A stretch of 64,000 nt of DNA. Origin: Diploscapter coronatus (Eukaryota > Nematoda > Chromadorea > Rhabditida > Rhabditidae). Numbering within the stretch: the first letter of the stretch is position 1; each line of letters begins with the position of its first letter. The notes beneath the pieces are model-generated. The model saw nothing but the letters and a program-made list of their open reading frames with translations. It ran no database searches and was not told where the DNA came from. The translations under genes and the position numbers were made by a program. Below are positions 35,820-46,800 of the stretch, piece after piece. The stretch lies in contig OZ038423.1 in the NCBI GenBank assembly GCA_964036155.1, forward strand, positions 20,909,249 to 20,973,248, written 5' to 3'.

Positions 35820-36748
35820 TAAGGTGTGTCTCAAATTATGAACGCACCCCTCTTTTTGCAATGTTCCGACTGGTGCTAATGCTATCAAAAGTCAAATAAT
35901 TTTTATATTATCAAGCTCGCAGAAGAATAATATCTATCCACTTTTCACTTGAATTGCTTCATCGGTAGACTCGTTGGCGACAAAATTAAAAATCGCTTGT
36001 CTCAAATTGTGAACGCACTTTGCGTTCAAAGCACCACGCCCACAATACTTGAATTATTCCGACTCAAATTTTGTACAGATTCTCTAATATATTCCTCACA
36101 TATCTGCAAGGTTTCAGTCCGATTCAATTGACTATGCTGTTTCTAAGATTTTTTTCTGAAAGTATCCCTTAACTATGGAAAATGTTAAGAAAGTTTCTTC
36201 AAAAAACTCAAAGGATGGAAATTTCATATGATATACGGAAAAATGACAGAAATCCTGGAAATATATTCCATTCCACTTCTTTTGAGACCAAATACATCTC
36301 TTGCATCACGTTACTGGAGATCTACACTTCATCAAACATCCGACGTAGCCTCAATTATGGGAAAATATGCCTTTTAAAGAAATTTTAAAACAATGCTGTT
36401 CCAGGCTCCTATAGATTTTTTTCGTTATAAATCATCATGATATTTTGGAAGTCTATTAATGATCTTATCATTCCATGCTATCAATTTTCTGATAGGTTAG
36501 CTATACTCAGAAATAGGAGTTTTTGAAGAAACCTTTCTCAACCTTTTTGGACATTTTCCATAGTTAAGGAATACTTTCAGAAAAAATCGTAGAAACAGCA
36601 TAGTCAATTGAATCGGACTGAAGCCTTGTAGATATGTGAAGAATATATTAGAGAATCTATGTACAAACTTTGAGCTGGAATAAGTCAGGTATTGCGGGTG
36701 TAGTGCTCTTGAACTCAAAGTGCGTTCATAATTTTGGGACACACCTTA
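35820..36748. mobile_element. Foldback / Tc1-mariner-like non-autonomous element
   Basis: Outer ends TAAGGTGTGTCTCAAATTAT (left) and ATAATTTTGGGACACACCTTA (reverse complement, right) mark a ~929-bp element. Inside, arms of about 215 bases (36000-36215 and 36515-36740) are reverse complements, with a second internal copy of the end sequence near 36000. No transposase frame is present. Confidence 0.65.
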
Positions 36749-37377
36749 GTCGAAAATTCATTTCATTGTCAAATTACTAAAAAGTGGCTATTTTGCTTAT
36801 TCTGAAAATCGGAAGTTCCGCTAAAATTTGGCCGGGATCGGGATTAAAATTTCTCGAACACCGGGACTCCCGGCCCACTCCTGATCTCAATCGGTTATGA
36901 ACACCCACCACAATTTGTAAACGAACCACCACTCTATCCACCCACTCTTTCTCCCTTCCTCGACTCTTTTTCACACCTTCGTAAGTAAGGAAATAGTTTT
37001 TGAGTAAAAGTACCCATTTTCTGCACCAAAATCGATAGAATTTTTTACGTTGCATACCGCCGGAAAATTTTGCATTTTTTTATGCAAATCCCATCTCAAT
37101 TGGATGATCACATCTTCTTTAGATATAAATATGCACAAACACACTTTACAAAAACATAGTTTTGAGTTTTGATAAGAAATTGAAGAAAACATGTCAATGA
37201 TAATCGCGCAATTTAATACAAACACAATACCAATGCAAATTCAAAAGCAATACTCAACTCAAAAACAATACAAAATATCTTCTAACAATCAATGAGATCT
37301 ATCTTACCAATCAATGCAAATCTCATCTATCATATCTCACATCAATCAATACTGTACCTTCATATTCATATTTTCTA

Positions 37378-37770
37378 TCCAATTTAAAAAATTCAATCAA
37401 CCATTTAGAATATTTCTTTGTCACCATTCAATTATCAATTATCCCATTGATGTCATTTTCCAAAATTCTTCCAAGATTTTGCAGAAAATTTCAAGTTCCT
37501 TTCCATCCATAAAAAGTGCAAAAAAGAATCGAACTCTCGCCATAAGGTCATATGCGCTATCCACTTGGCCATCCAAGCATGCTCGCGACTCTCTCCTTTC
37601 AGAGACATTCGGAATAAAGAGCCCATTCTCCCCGCAGAGAAATAGCATGCGGGGGTGAGAGAGCAAAATGCTAAAGGCAAAATCACTTCTAATATAAGGA
37701 TAATTACCTAATTATCTCATCAAACCCAAACAAAACCTATACCTTGCACACCGCCGGAAAATTCTGCATC
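37378..37770. repeat. Dispersed direct repeat, copy with a tRNA-like insert
   Basis: Homologous to 34835-35110, but interrupted at about 37531-37670. On the minus strand the insert region has an A box TGGCCAAGTGG (37571-37561), a B box GAGTTCGATTC (37536-37526) and a T6 run directly after (37525-37520), the layout of a tRNA gene or tRNA-derived SINE promoter. The flanks do not form a proper acceptor stem, so it is not a functional tRNA. Confidence 0.6.
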
Positions 37771-38516
37771 CAGCCATACCACATTCAACCATTTTGATTC
37801 ATCCCACTTCAAGCAATAGCATTGGACACACAGATTAAGTAAGAAAAAACAGTTTTTTGGGTAAAAGTACCCATTTCCTGAACCAAAATCGATCGGGTTT
37901 TTTACGTTGCACATCAGGACAAAATTACCTTTCCAACCATGTATAACACTTGGGTCTACCATGCTTAGTATTCGAGAACTAAGCTTGGACAAACAGACAG
38001 ACACACTTAACAAAAATACTAAAAAGTAGGATAGGATAAGAGGGACTCTCGAAAGGAATAAGCCCTAGAAGGGTAAAAGAAGGGCAGCGAAACTGATAAG
38101 ATAACAATAAAATTTAGATGCATACTATGATGGGATGATGAAACAAATGATGCAGAAGTTATTTTTTGTCGATTTTTATCGTTGAATGAAGGTACTCAAA
38201 TTTTATAAATAGGAAAAAATGCTTAAGATTGAGAGAAGATTACAGCGCTGGCGTTGTTATCAAATTGTTATTCATAAGGGGCTATTTTATTGATTAAAAG
38301 GCATGGGCAATATATAATTAATAGCGCTCAATAAATTGTTTTTCATGTGGATTCATATCTGTTAATTAATAATAGATAATATTCAAATTCGAATTTTAAA
38401 ATTTACTGACCACTAAATTTCTAGCGCTGCTCTGGGTTTAGTGCGTATTATACCGAACAAATTTAAAACCTGCAAAATTAACATTTTGAAGTTATTCAGC
38501 TAGGCCCACTACTATT

Positions 38517-40098
38517 ATGTCAAGCGAAGAGACCGAAATGCTGGCTCCTCTGTCAAAGAAATGTAAGTTCTAAATTTCATGAATTGCCAAAGCGAAAATA
38601 ATCTAGCGTCAGTTTTAATTTCGCTATTTGACTATTGTGACATTTACGCGCACAATCGATAATGCGCCGGTTTAACAATAACAACTGCCGAAGACAGTAA
38701 ATAAAAGTCATATTTGAACAGGCAGTAAGATAATATATGGCAACTACTAATGGTGTAAGGATAGGAGGAAAAACGATAATAGTATTTTAGACTGTGATGT
38801 TGCGGGGAACGTTCTGAGCAGAATTTGCTTGCTCAACTACGACATTACGAAACTGAAGGTGGATGCGATTGTGAATGCAGCAAATAGAGGATTGAAAGGA
38901 GGTGAAGCTAAAGTTTTTTTTCTTCTACTCGATGATAAAGTAGAATTAACATTTGTCTGAATAGTGATCAACTAGGAGAGAATGTCGAGTTCTTTTAGAG
39001 GTAGCTGAAAAGTAGACATCTTTCCTCACCTTATTGTTTTCCTCCTCCTATTGTCTTTTTTCAGGAACGTTTACTTTTTTCGAGCCTCTCGAAATCTCTC
39101 CGTTTTAATGCTTTTTCGCTTTTGCTGACCATGCGCATAATATAAAAATGAGTCTCTCCTCACTGCAGTGTGGTGGTGGATAGCGAGTTAGATTTGTTCT
39201 TTCCTAGACGATAAGCGAAAAATTAAAAACAAAAACAACAACAAAAAAGGTAAACGTTTCTGGGAAAGCTAGGGTATTAAATTTCTATCATCAACTATTC
39301 TCCTTAAATTTAGGAGGTGGAGTGGATGGGGCAATTCACTCGGCGTGTGGTCATCGCGAACTGCAAAAAGAATGTCAGGAGTTGGGACATTGCGACACGG
39401 GAGATGCGAAGGCGACTTCTGCCTGCAGATTGACTGCTAATGGTGTCAAAAGTAGGTTTAGACCTAGAATAATGATCAAAACAATTGTCGACCTTCAGAA
39501 ATCATCCACACAGTCGGTCCAATCGCGAATTCGACTTCGAATCAGCTGATGAATGGCTACAGAGAGCAGCTCGTTTCCTGCTACAGCAGAAGTCTCGAAG
39601 TCGCTGTTCAAAACGGCTGCAGAACTATCGTGAGTACGACCGTCTAGTATTTCTTCAGGAATACAATCTTTATTGGAATTTCGAAAACTACTTCGATTTC
39701 GATTGTGAAATAAAATCAACTTTCGATTTCATTCGCCATTCCATTTCTGTTGATGAGTCTAACGAAATTTTTTTCCCACGGAATAATATTGCTAAAACAT
39801 TAAGTCCTCTACATTTCATTTCACAAAAATCCCAAGCTTATCAAACTCAGGCCTTTCCTTGCATCAGTACCGGAATTTACGGTTATCCGAACGACGATGC
39901 GGCCGAATCTGTCGGCAGGTTTCTCATCGACTGGCTCACTACCGATTCCGATAATTCCAAGGTAAAATAAAATTAGTTCTTTGAAAAATTTATTTCCAGA
40001 TCGATATGGTTGTGCTGTGCACTTTTCTGCAGAAGGATTGTCAACTCTACGAGAACTTCTTCGATAAATACGCTGAATTTCTCAAGAAAAATGACTAA
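38517..40098 (+). CDS. MacroD-type macro domain protein (ADP-ribosyl hydrolase), 211 aa
   Basis: Exons 38517-38562, 38791-38901, 39314-39451, 39499-39629, 39851-39961 and 40000-40098 join in phase to 211 residues. Nearly the whole protein is one macro domain: [33 protein letters not shown] (adenine and distal-ribose binding, with the Asn-Ala-Ala-Asn and Gly-rich loops), [18 protein letters not shown] and [13 protein letters not shown] (diphosphate loop). These are the features of MacroD1/2-like enzymes that remove mono-ADP-ribose from acidic residues and hydrolyse O-acetyl-ADP-ribose. There is no obvious mitochondrial presequence; the first 13 residues are acidic. It ends 162 bases from the stop of the convergent nuclear receptor gene. 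The 412-nt second coding intron carries a short inverted repeat. Confidence 0.9.
39062..39272. repeat. Inverted-repeat element in the macro-domain intron
   Basis: CAGGAACGTTTACTTTTTT (left) and AAAAAAGGTAAACGTTTCTG (right) are terminal inverted repeats of about 18 bases, with a second inner pair (TTTTTCGCTT/AAGCGAAAAA). No coding capacity. Confidence 0.6.
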
Positions 40099-40260
40099 AT
40101 GTATTCGCTAAGCCCATACAATTGTGCGGTATAAAAAGGCTGGTATTCAGATGTATAAATAATTGTTATTTATTCGATAGCTGATTTGTTTCTTAATCAA
40201 TAGTTTGATTAGTTACTAAGAGATCTCGGATTCATTCGGTTCGAATCACTGTGCCCAAAT

Positions 40261-41989
40261 TCAAAAGCGACTAGAATTGTAGATGTGATTAGATCTGGAA
40301 AGTATGGAGAAAGGAGAGATGAAAGTTGACGAAGTTGAAGCTGACTGATTGTGAGGGTGGGAAGGGGCAGGTTGAATTGGAATGAGGGAGACAGGGACGG
40401 GGAGCGGGGCAGAATGGGAATGGGTTTGGGAAGTCGACTGGAAGTGGAGTGCAGAGGGAGTGGTTGACTGGGAAGAGGACTGGCAGCCGTCAGGGGGACG
40501 AATTCGCTTGTTTTGCACATCTGAATGAGTGGATTTGTTGGAATAGCTAAAGGAAGACCGACTTTCGGGCTGCATTCCAATTTGCAGGCAGCGTTTCATT
40601 CGACAGGCCCTGCAGATTTTCCTGTAGCCAGTTCCTAAAAAATAGCTCAATCATGTTCCTTTTTTATTTTAATTAGACCGTCTCTGGCAGCATTTCTGCA
40701 CCTCGAATTCCGCTTACAAATGTACTGTTTGTCGTCGCTGATTGTTCTTCGGAAAAAGGCTAAAAGCGATTGCGAAGTACTTGTGAAATTGCCTAGAATA
40801 GACCTACCTGCACAAGCAGCACAAGTTCGGGCTCCAAAATGGAGGCCGTTTGACGAAATCGAGAGGCAAACCTAGAGAAAAATGGAAATAGAATTCACAC
40901 GAATTGGAGTGACTACAAAAATGAATAGAGAAACTACGCAAACAAGGTGCACTTTCCTCAGATATACTCGGTTAGGTTAGTTGGTGAAAAATGATGGACT
41001 CGTGACTACAGTAATTCATAGTTTCTCGAAGAATCACCTGGCAGTCTTGCGGAGTTTTCTTCTTTTCATCCTCATTCTCCCCTTTGATGAGTGAGGAAGA
41101 AGACGATTTTGTGATTGGAGTTGTCGGGATTACGGTATTTGCCGAGAGGATATTTGAGGAATAGGTTCGGGCATAGGGATTTGAAGGAGTTGTTATCTAG
41201 AGGAACTTCCTAAAGGAACAATAGTAGTTCAAACTTACATATTTGGGCATATGGCTGGTATTGAAATTGGTGATTGAAGGGTGAATTTTGGATAAATCGT
41301 GAGAAGAAAACCCGACATCCAAAGGAGCGTACAAATTGTTGAAGAAAAGTTCGTCGCTAAATCTGAATAGAAACGAATTTTTGAAATAAAATCCATTAAA
41401 ATGACCTGTAGTTGGGAAGATAGGCGTGAATTTTGTCGTCATCTAAGAGAAGATTTTGATGGGTGGCTGGTAAACTTGGAGGGAGATGATGTTGAATTGC
41501 AGGAGGATGATAATAGGCCGCAGAAGAAGGGGAATTGGACAAAAGGGCCGGTGGAGTGGGTTGGTCTGACAGAGAATGGACTGGGAGTGGGATGGCAGAA
41601 GTGAATCGGGAATCGAGTTCGAGCAGATCGGAGGAAGATGAAGAAGGATAGGGAGTTAGAAGGGGAGGTGGATGGGAGGCAAGGAAGTGAGCCGAGGACG
41701 AAGAGGCAGAGGGAGAGAGGACTGGCTGAACTGATTGGGCTGATTGGGACAGTGAGTGGTGCTGCTGTGTGAAGGAGTCGAAGTGCTGGATTACGGTGGA
41801 TCTCTGTTGCTGTTGACCGGGGGGCTTTTCGTATGGATTCGGGACTAGAGTATCGAAATAAGATGACGAATGAACTGCAAACTAACCTGAAAAACTGATA
41901 GCCGGTTCCAATTTGGGTATTGCCCATTCGTTTTCAGGGTTAGCTTCTAATTCGTGTTTTGGGTGGACTTCTTTCGTCCCTGATTCCAT
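40261..41989 (-). CDS. Nuclear hormone receptor with C-terminal DNA-binding domain and no ligand-binding domain (447 aa)
   Basis: Exons 41989-41887, 41844-41406, 41362-41239, 41196-41038, 40871-40808, 40759-40679 and 40634-40261 join in phase. The ATG directly follows a TTTCAG acceptor. Residues 1-270 are low complexity (Gln, Ser, Pro, His rich), typical of an activation region. Residues about 273-345 are a two-zinc-finger nuclear receptor domain: CQVC and CAAC ligand the first zinc, with P box CAACAAFFRR, and C-x5-C (CKRNSRC) plus ICRAC the second, then RMKRCLQIGM. The ~100-residue Ser/Pro tail runs to TGA 40261, and only 162 bases separate it from the convergent gene, leaving no room for a ligand-binding domain. 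The layout is like C. elegans ODR-7. It should bind DNA as a transcription factor without a ligand pocket. Confidence 0.85.
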
Positions 41990-43841
41990 CTGAAATTCTC
42001 TCATCAAATTGCCAATTTGTATGAACATTTCTCACAAAATTACACGACAAATTTCCTGATTTTTGTACATTCGATACAATGCTTGAGAAGATAGAAGAGT
42101 GGGAGATTTTGTAGAGGAAACGGACGAATTTGAAGGTTCGGTCATAGCAAATCACAACAAATTTTGTATTGACAAAGAAAAATTTCATAAATTCGTTGGA
42201 AATTAGCTGAAACTATGAAAATTAAGGAATCGTTTGAGAAAGAGGAAGGAGCGCTGTCTAGGAGACGGTGGGAAAATTGCAGAAATACCAGAATGACAAG
42301 GGAATTTGGGTGAACTATGAAACCTGCCTGACTGATATTTTGGATTGAGGTAGGGGATACTGGATTTCTGGGCATAAAAGGCGGAGTCACTCAATTTCAA
42401 CTTTTACAGTATGCCTCGGTTGTTATTTTCCAAAGGCAAATAAGGATTTCGACGACTGAACAATGGGAAATTGTAGCCACCCGACTGCAGTAAATGCGAA
42501 TGATTCTTGAGACGGGATAAATGTCTGATAATGGAAAAGTAAAGGTGAGTGAGGTAAACTATTGATTGGAAAAGGGACTTACAAACTTTATCCTGAACGG
42601 TTTCAAGCATTCTTGGTCGAATCCTCTCAGATCTTCTTGGTCCTTTTCGGTTCCTTGTCTGTGATTGAGTAATTAGAAGATTATCCGGCTTGCAGTCAGA
42701 AGGCAATTAGGGCAGTCTCTCACCTGAATCAGAAAAGGAATGAATTGTTTTATGCAGCTGGCAGCAAATTGAAACTGTTCAGATACGTTCGAAAAGGGAA
42801 ATTGGATAATTCGTCTTGAAAACCACGAAAAGCTAATGGCAACATGAATTTATTCAACAGGTACATTTATTGGTTGTTATTATTATTTCTATAAGGGGCA
42901 CAGAAAACCTGGGTCATGGTCATATTTGGAACGTTGATAAAAGTTACCTATGAGCAATAGAATCATAGAAAATTGGATGAAATGTGCAGTCTTGGAGAAA
43001 TAAAACTAATCGCAAAAAGTGAGAAATCGAATAAAACAATCAAGTGATGGAATAAGACGATAATAGTTTTGGACTCTTGCAAAGTTATTACCGTCCAACC
43101 CAATACGACAAAACAAAATCGCTAAAAATACTGATAAATACTGTAATCATCAAAATTACGAAAGAATTCCTGTCTTATATTCTGATTTGCAAGTTGTAGA
43201 AAAGCAGAAAACCTTTCGAAAATAGTGAACAACAAAAATCCGAAGGTCGACTGAAGTGAAAAATTATAGCTAAAGTTGCATATCTTTCAAATAAAAGAAA
43301 TGAAGTGTTCAACAGACAAATTAGTAGTTTCACATCTTCGCGTTTGGAACAGGACGAATTTTATGCAGACAGCTAAAGACGATGAAATAGTGTGCAAATT
43401 ACAATAATCCACTGTCTAAATTCATCATATTCCGATTAAAAAAATAAGTTTCGCTATGTTTCAAACGTGAAGATGTGTGCACACTGATAAAAAGACCAAG
43501 AAGAAATTAGGTATGTGAAGACAAAATAATAGTGGATTGCATAGTTTATGGAGTGGAACTTATGATTTTCATTTTCCTCTTTCAAAATTTAGAATAAAAA
43601 TGGAAACACGCCCATTAGACTATGCGATGTTGAATAGATTTCACTTATTTTTGCAATAATGTCGTAATTGTAAATTGTTGCAAAAGGGTGGAATATTCAG
43701 AAGTGGCTTGGAAGAAGTGATAAAAAAAATTGAACAAAAACGTGAAGAATACCTTTGATCCTGTGTAGGAGTGAAGAAGTTGATCGATTAGATTGGTTTG
43801 TTGAGTGATTGAGCATTCATTTGTTTTACCTGTATCCAGCC
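41990..43841. other. Intergenic upstream of the receptor gene
   Basis: AT-rich stretch between two minus-strand genes, presumably holding the receptor's promoter and the 3' UTR of the LOTUS-Tudor gene. No coding exon with matching splice sites was found. Confidence 0.45.
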
Positions 43842-46800
43842 TTAGTCAGTCAGGCAGTCTCTCTGTCCTTCAGCCTCGTCTTCTTCTTCTCTGTCCCTAT
43901 CCGCATCCAGCGTTTCTCTCAGGAACTTCGCCGTCTTCGCCCATTTCCATTTCTCACCGTCGTCTTTCGCGTTCATCGTCTGAAATTACAATGTTTGTGC
44001 AACGGCAGCATTAATCTCACCTTTGAGCTGCGATTAATCGCATGAAATGAGATAATATACCCTATCGAGAGATGAAAAGAGAACATGCTCATTTTCTCTC
44101 TGATTAGGCATATCATCTCTTTTCATGAGGTTAACCGCAGTTAGAAATTTTTCAAGTCTGCACTGCGTCCCGTTTCCTAACGGCATAAATTCGTTTCTCT
44201 CCATTTTCAGAATATTTCCTTCAGGGAATGAGATAGCGTGAACAATGTAGTGAAGATTTTCTGCTGTTAAGGGACAGGACGCATGCCCATGATCAAAATA
44301 AATAAAGGTTTTTTTTTCAGCATAAAAGAGCTAAAAATTATTTCGAGGCAGGAAAAATGACCTTATTTATGTCAAAAATTTAATCGAGTTTCCTTCTCGA
44401 TGTAACTTTAAAGGTAATGGAATGAAGTATCCAACATACCATTGCCTTGCAGAATTCGTGGAACGACAGCCACACAGCCCAGTTGTCGTACTTGTCGTCC
44501 AGCATCAGTTTGCCCATTTCTTTCCTCAAACCAAAAGAATAAACAAATATCTTTTTCTTCCGAAGTGATCGTCCTCGAAAAATGCGATTTCGTGAAAATT
44601 CTGAATACATCATTAGTGCACACAAGCTGACAGTCAATGTCTGTCATTTCCACTTCTTCACTCCTTCGGATCAACCGAATTCGTCATTTCTTCTACAAAA
44701 TTAAAGCTCTCCATTCGACAAACAGTTGAATTTTGAAGGAAAAATGGAGAATTCGAGTGTTCTGAAAGAGTGAAGTGAAAATCATAGATATTGGTAGTCA
44801 GTCTATGCGCATTAATGATACATTAAACATTTTTTTTACCAATTAGCACATTTTACATGAACATAACTTCGGGGGAAATAGGCGATATATAGAAGAATGG
44901 AATTACTTACATGACTTGCTCTGCCACATCCGTGTTCTCATCCACTACGGGCAATTGGCAGGCCTGAAATAATACAAGTCATGCAAATCAAAATCGAAAT
45001 TATGGCAAATTAGAAGCTTTAAAAATGGACTGCAAAGTGAACTATTGCCTTGGTCAAAGAAGGAAATAATTTGTTTGTTAAAAAGAGCATAAAGACGCCG
45101 AGGAAATTGCGTACTCTTTCCATTGTTCCCAACTGACTTTCTCGGCCATTCTAGCCTCCTTATTTGCGCCTAGTTCATACGCGCGACGCTCGTATTTAGA
45201 CTATTAACGCAAGGGCTATTCGCTCATTCGACCAAGACAGTAAAATGGTCACTTGCAATGCGACTGATATAAATTTTTATCGACGTTCAAGCCAAAGTTA
45301 ACAATAAAATGTGCGTGATTTACCTGTTCATCTGCAGTGAGAGTGTCGTCTGTATCGGCTCCATTGGGCTGTCTGCGAGCGAGTGTCTGTTCGTCAGCCG
45401 AATCCCCCCTGTCCTTCATCTGCACTTCCCCTCCTTCGAGTGCCATGTTCAGTCCGAGTGAGTGAGTCAGCGTCCCACCTGTCTTCACCTGTGCATCTGC
45501 CTCCACTTCGGCCTCAATGTAGCCGTTCATCATCGACTCGTTCAGCACTTGCCTCTTCTGGTCCTGTAAATCCTGCCATTAAATACTGAAGAACATTCGA
45601 CTTCGGCTTTTCTTGCAGTTAGATCATTTTGGAGATTGATAATTTCGAAAATCAGTTTTGAGCGAAGTTCGGAAAGAGAAAGCTAGTTGAACTTCCAAGA
45701 ACCTTGGATTGTCCTGATTCACCTCGAAATGCTTTAGAGCGAAATCGATGCTGGGCTGTTTGGGATCAGTTTCGAGTGGAATGGCGAGTTTCTTGGCGAC
45801 GAGTAGGTCAGACAGGTACATTTGCTCCTCCTCCATCACGAGATCCACCACGCAGATGTCGTCCTGCAACGACGACAATTCAATTTCAATGCTTAGAAGA
45901 ACTATGTCTCAGCACTTGGAAAAGGATTTGGTGCTTCAACTTTTCTGCGTCAAAACATTTCCTTGACTTCTATAGCACGAAAATTTATCAGAAACTTCAG
46001 TCAAAAACAGAGAAGTGAAGTTCATATTTTCTAGACATTTACAAAATAGACAGTTCAAATAAAAATCGCAAGAATTGCCGGCGACTTGTACCAAAGGAGA
46101 TGATTTTACTAAAAATAAAGACAACTTTACATTTTTGGTAGAAATAATCTCATTGTGACATTAATTGCCAGTGTCTTACATGTTTAGCATCTTTCCCGAA
46201 GCAGACAGTGGCTCTGAGCGGAGGCAACTCGTTGAGCATCGCCAATTTGGTGGTGACTTTGGACTGCTTCCTCACAGGAACGGACTCGATGCCACGCAGT
46301 CGGACGAAGTAGGCGTTGGAAGGAAGCGAGAAGGCAGAGAAGTCGGGGGGCATCTCGAACAGGTCCGAGGGGAGCATCGATATGCACGTGAAGTTGTCCA
46401 GCGTAGAGCAGCGCACTTTCCCCAGGTCGGACTGCAAATCAAAATCAACCAACGAGAATTCATAAGGAGGTAACTCGATTCATTCTACTTCAATTTCGAA
46501 GCGTACTATCAGTGACCTATATAACCTGATGCAAATTCGAATATGCAACATATGAGTGGAGTAGTTTAAAGTTGTCAGGACATTCTTCGAATTAATGAAA
46601 GATCGACTATTCGCTTGCAAACAACGCGCTAATTCCATGCATCAAAGTTTTGTACTTTTTATTTCGTCACAAGTAATCGGTCATTGGCAATACCAATACC
46701 TTACATTCACTTATAGAAGAGCGTTGTCTTATGTCAAAACTGGAAGAATCGATACTCAGTACGCCACTTTTCAAATTTTCATCAAAAAACTGCATATCGA

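Larger units (their letters stand above)
34213..38516. other. Repeat-rich intergenic region
   Basis: Holds GC-rich palindromes (34501-34560), a direct-repeat pair (34835-35110 and 37378-37770), related short repeats (36978-37150 and about 37850-38030), and a ~0.93-kb foldback element (35820-36748). I found no gene in it. Confidence 0.6.

Noticed and set aside
37526..37571. A functional tRNA gene on the minus strand
   Set aside because: A and B boxes are present, but no acceptor stem or proper anticodon stem can be formed, so it is treated as a tRNA-like repeat.
41439..41927. 162-residue open frame on the minus strand (MGNTQIG...)
   Set aside because: It is an alternative frame of receptor exons 1-2; the receptor frame joins all seven exons in phase and reaches the zinc fingers.
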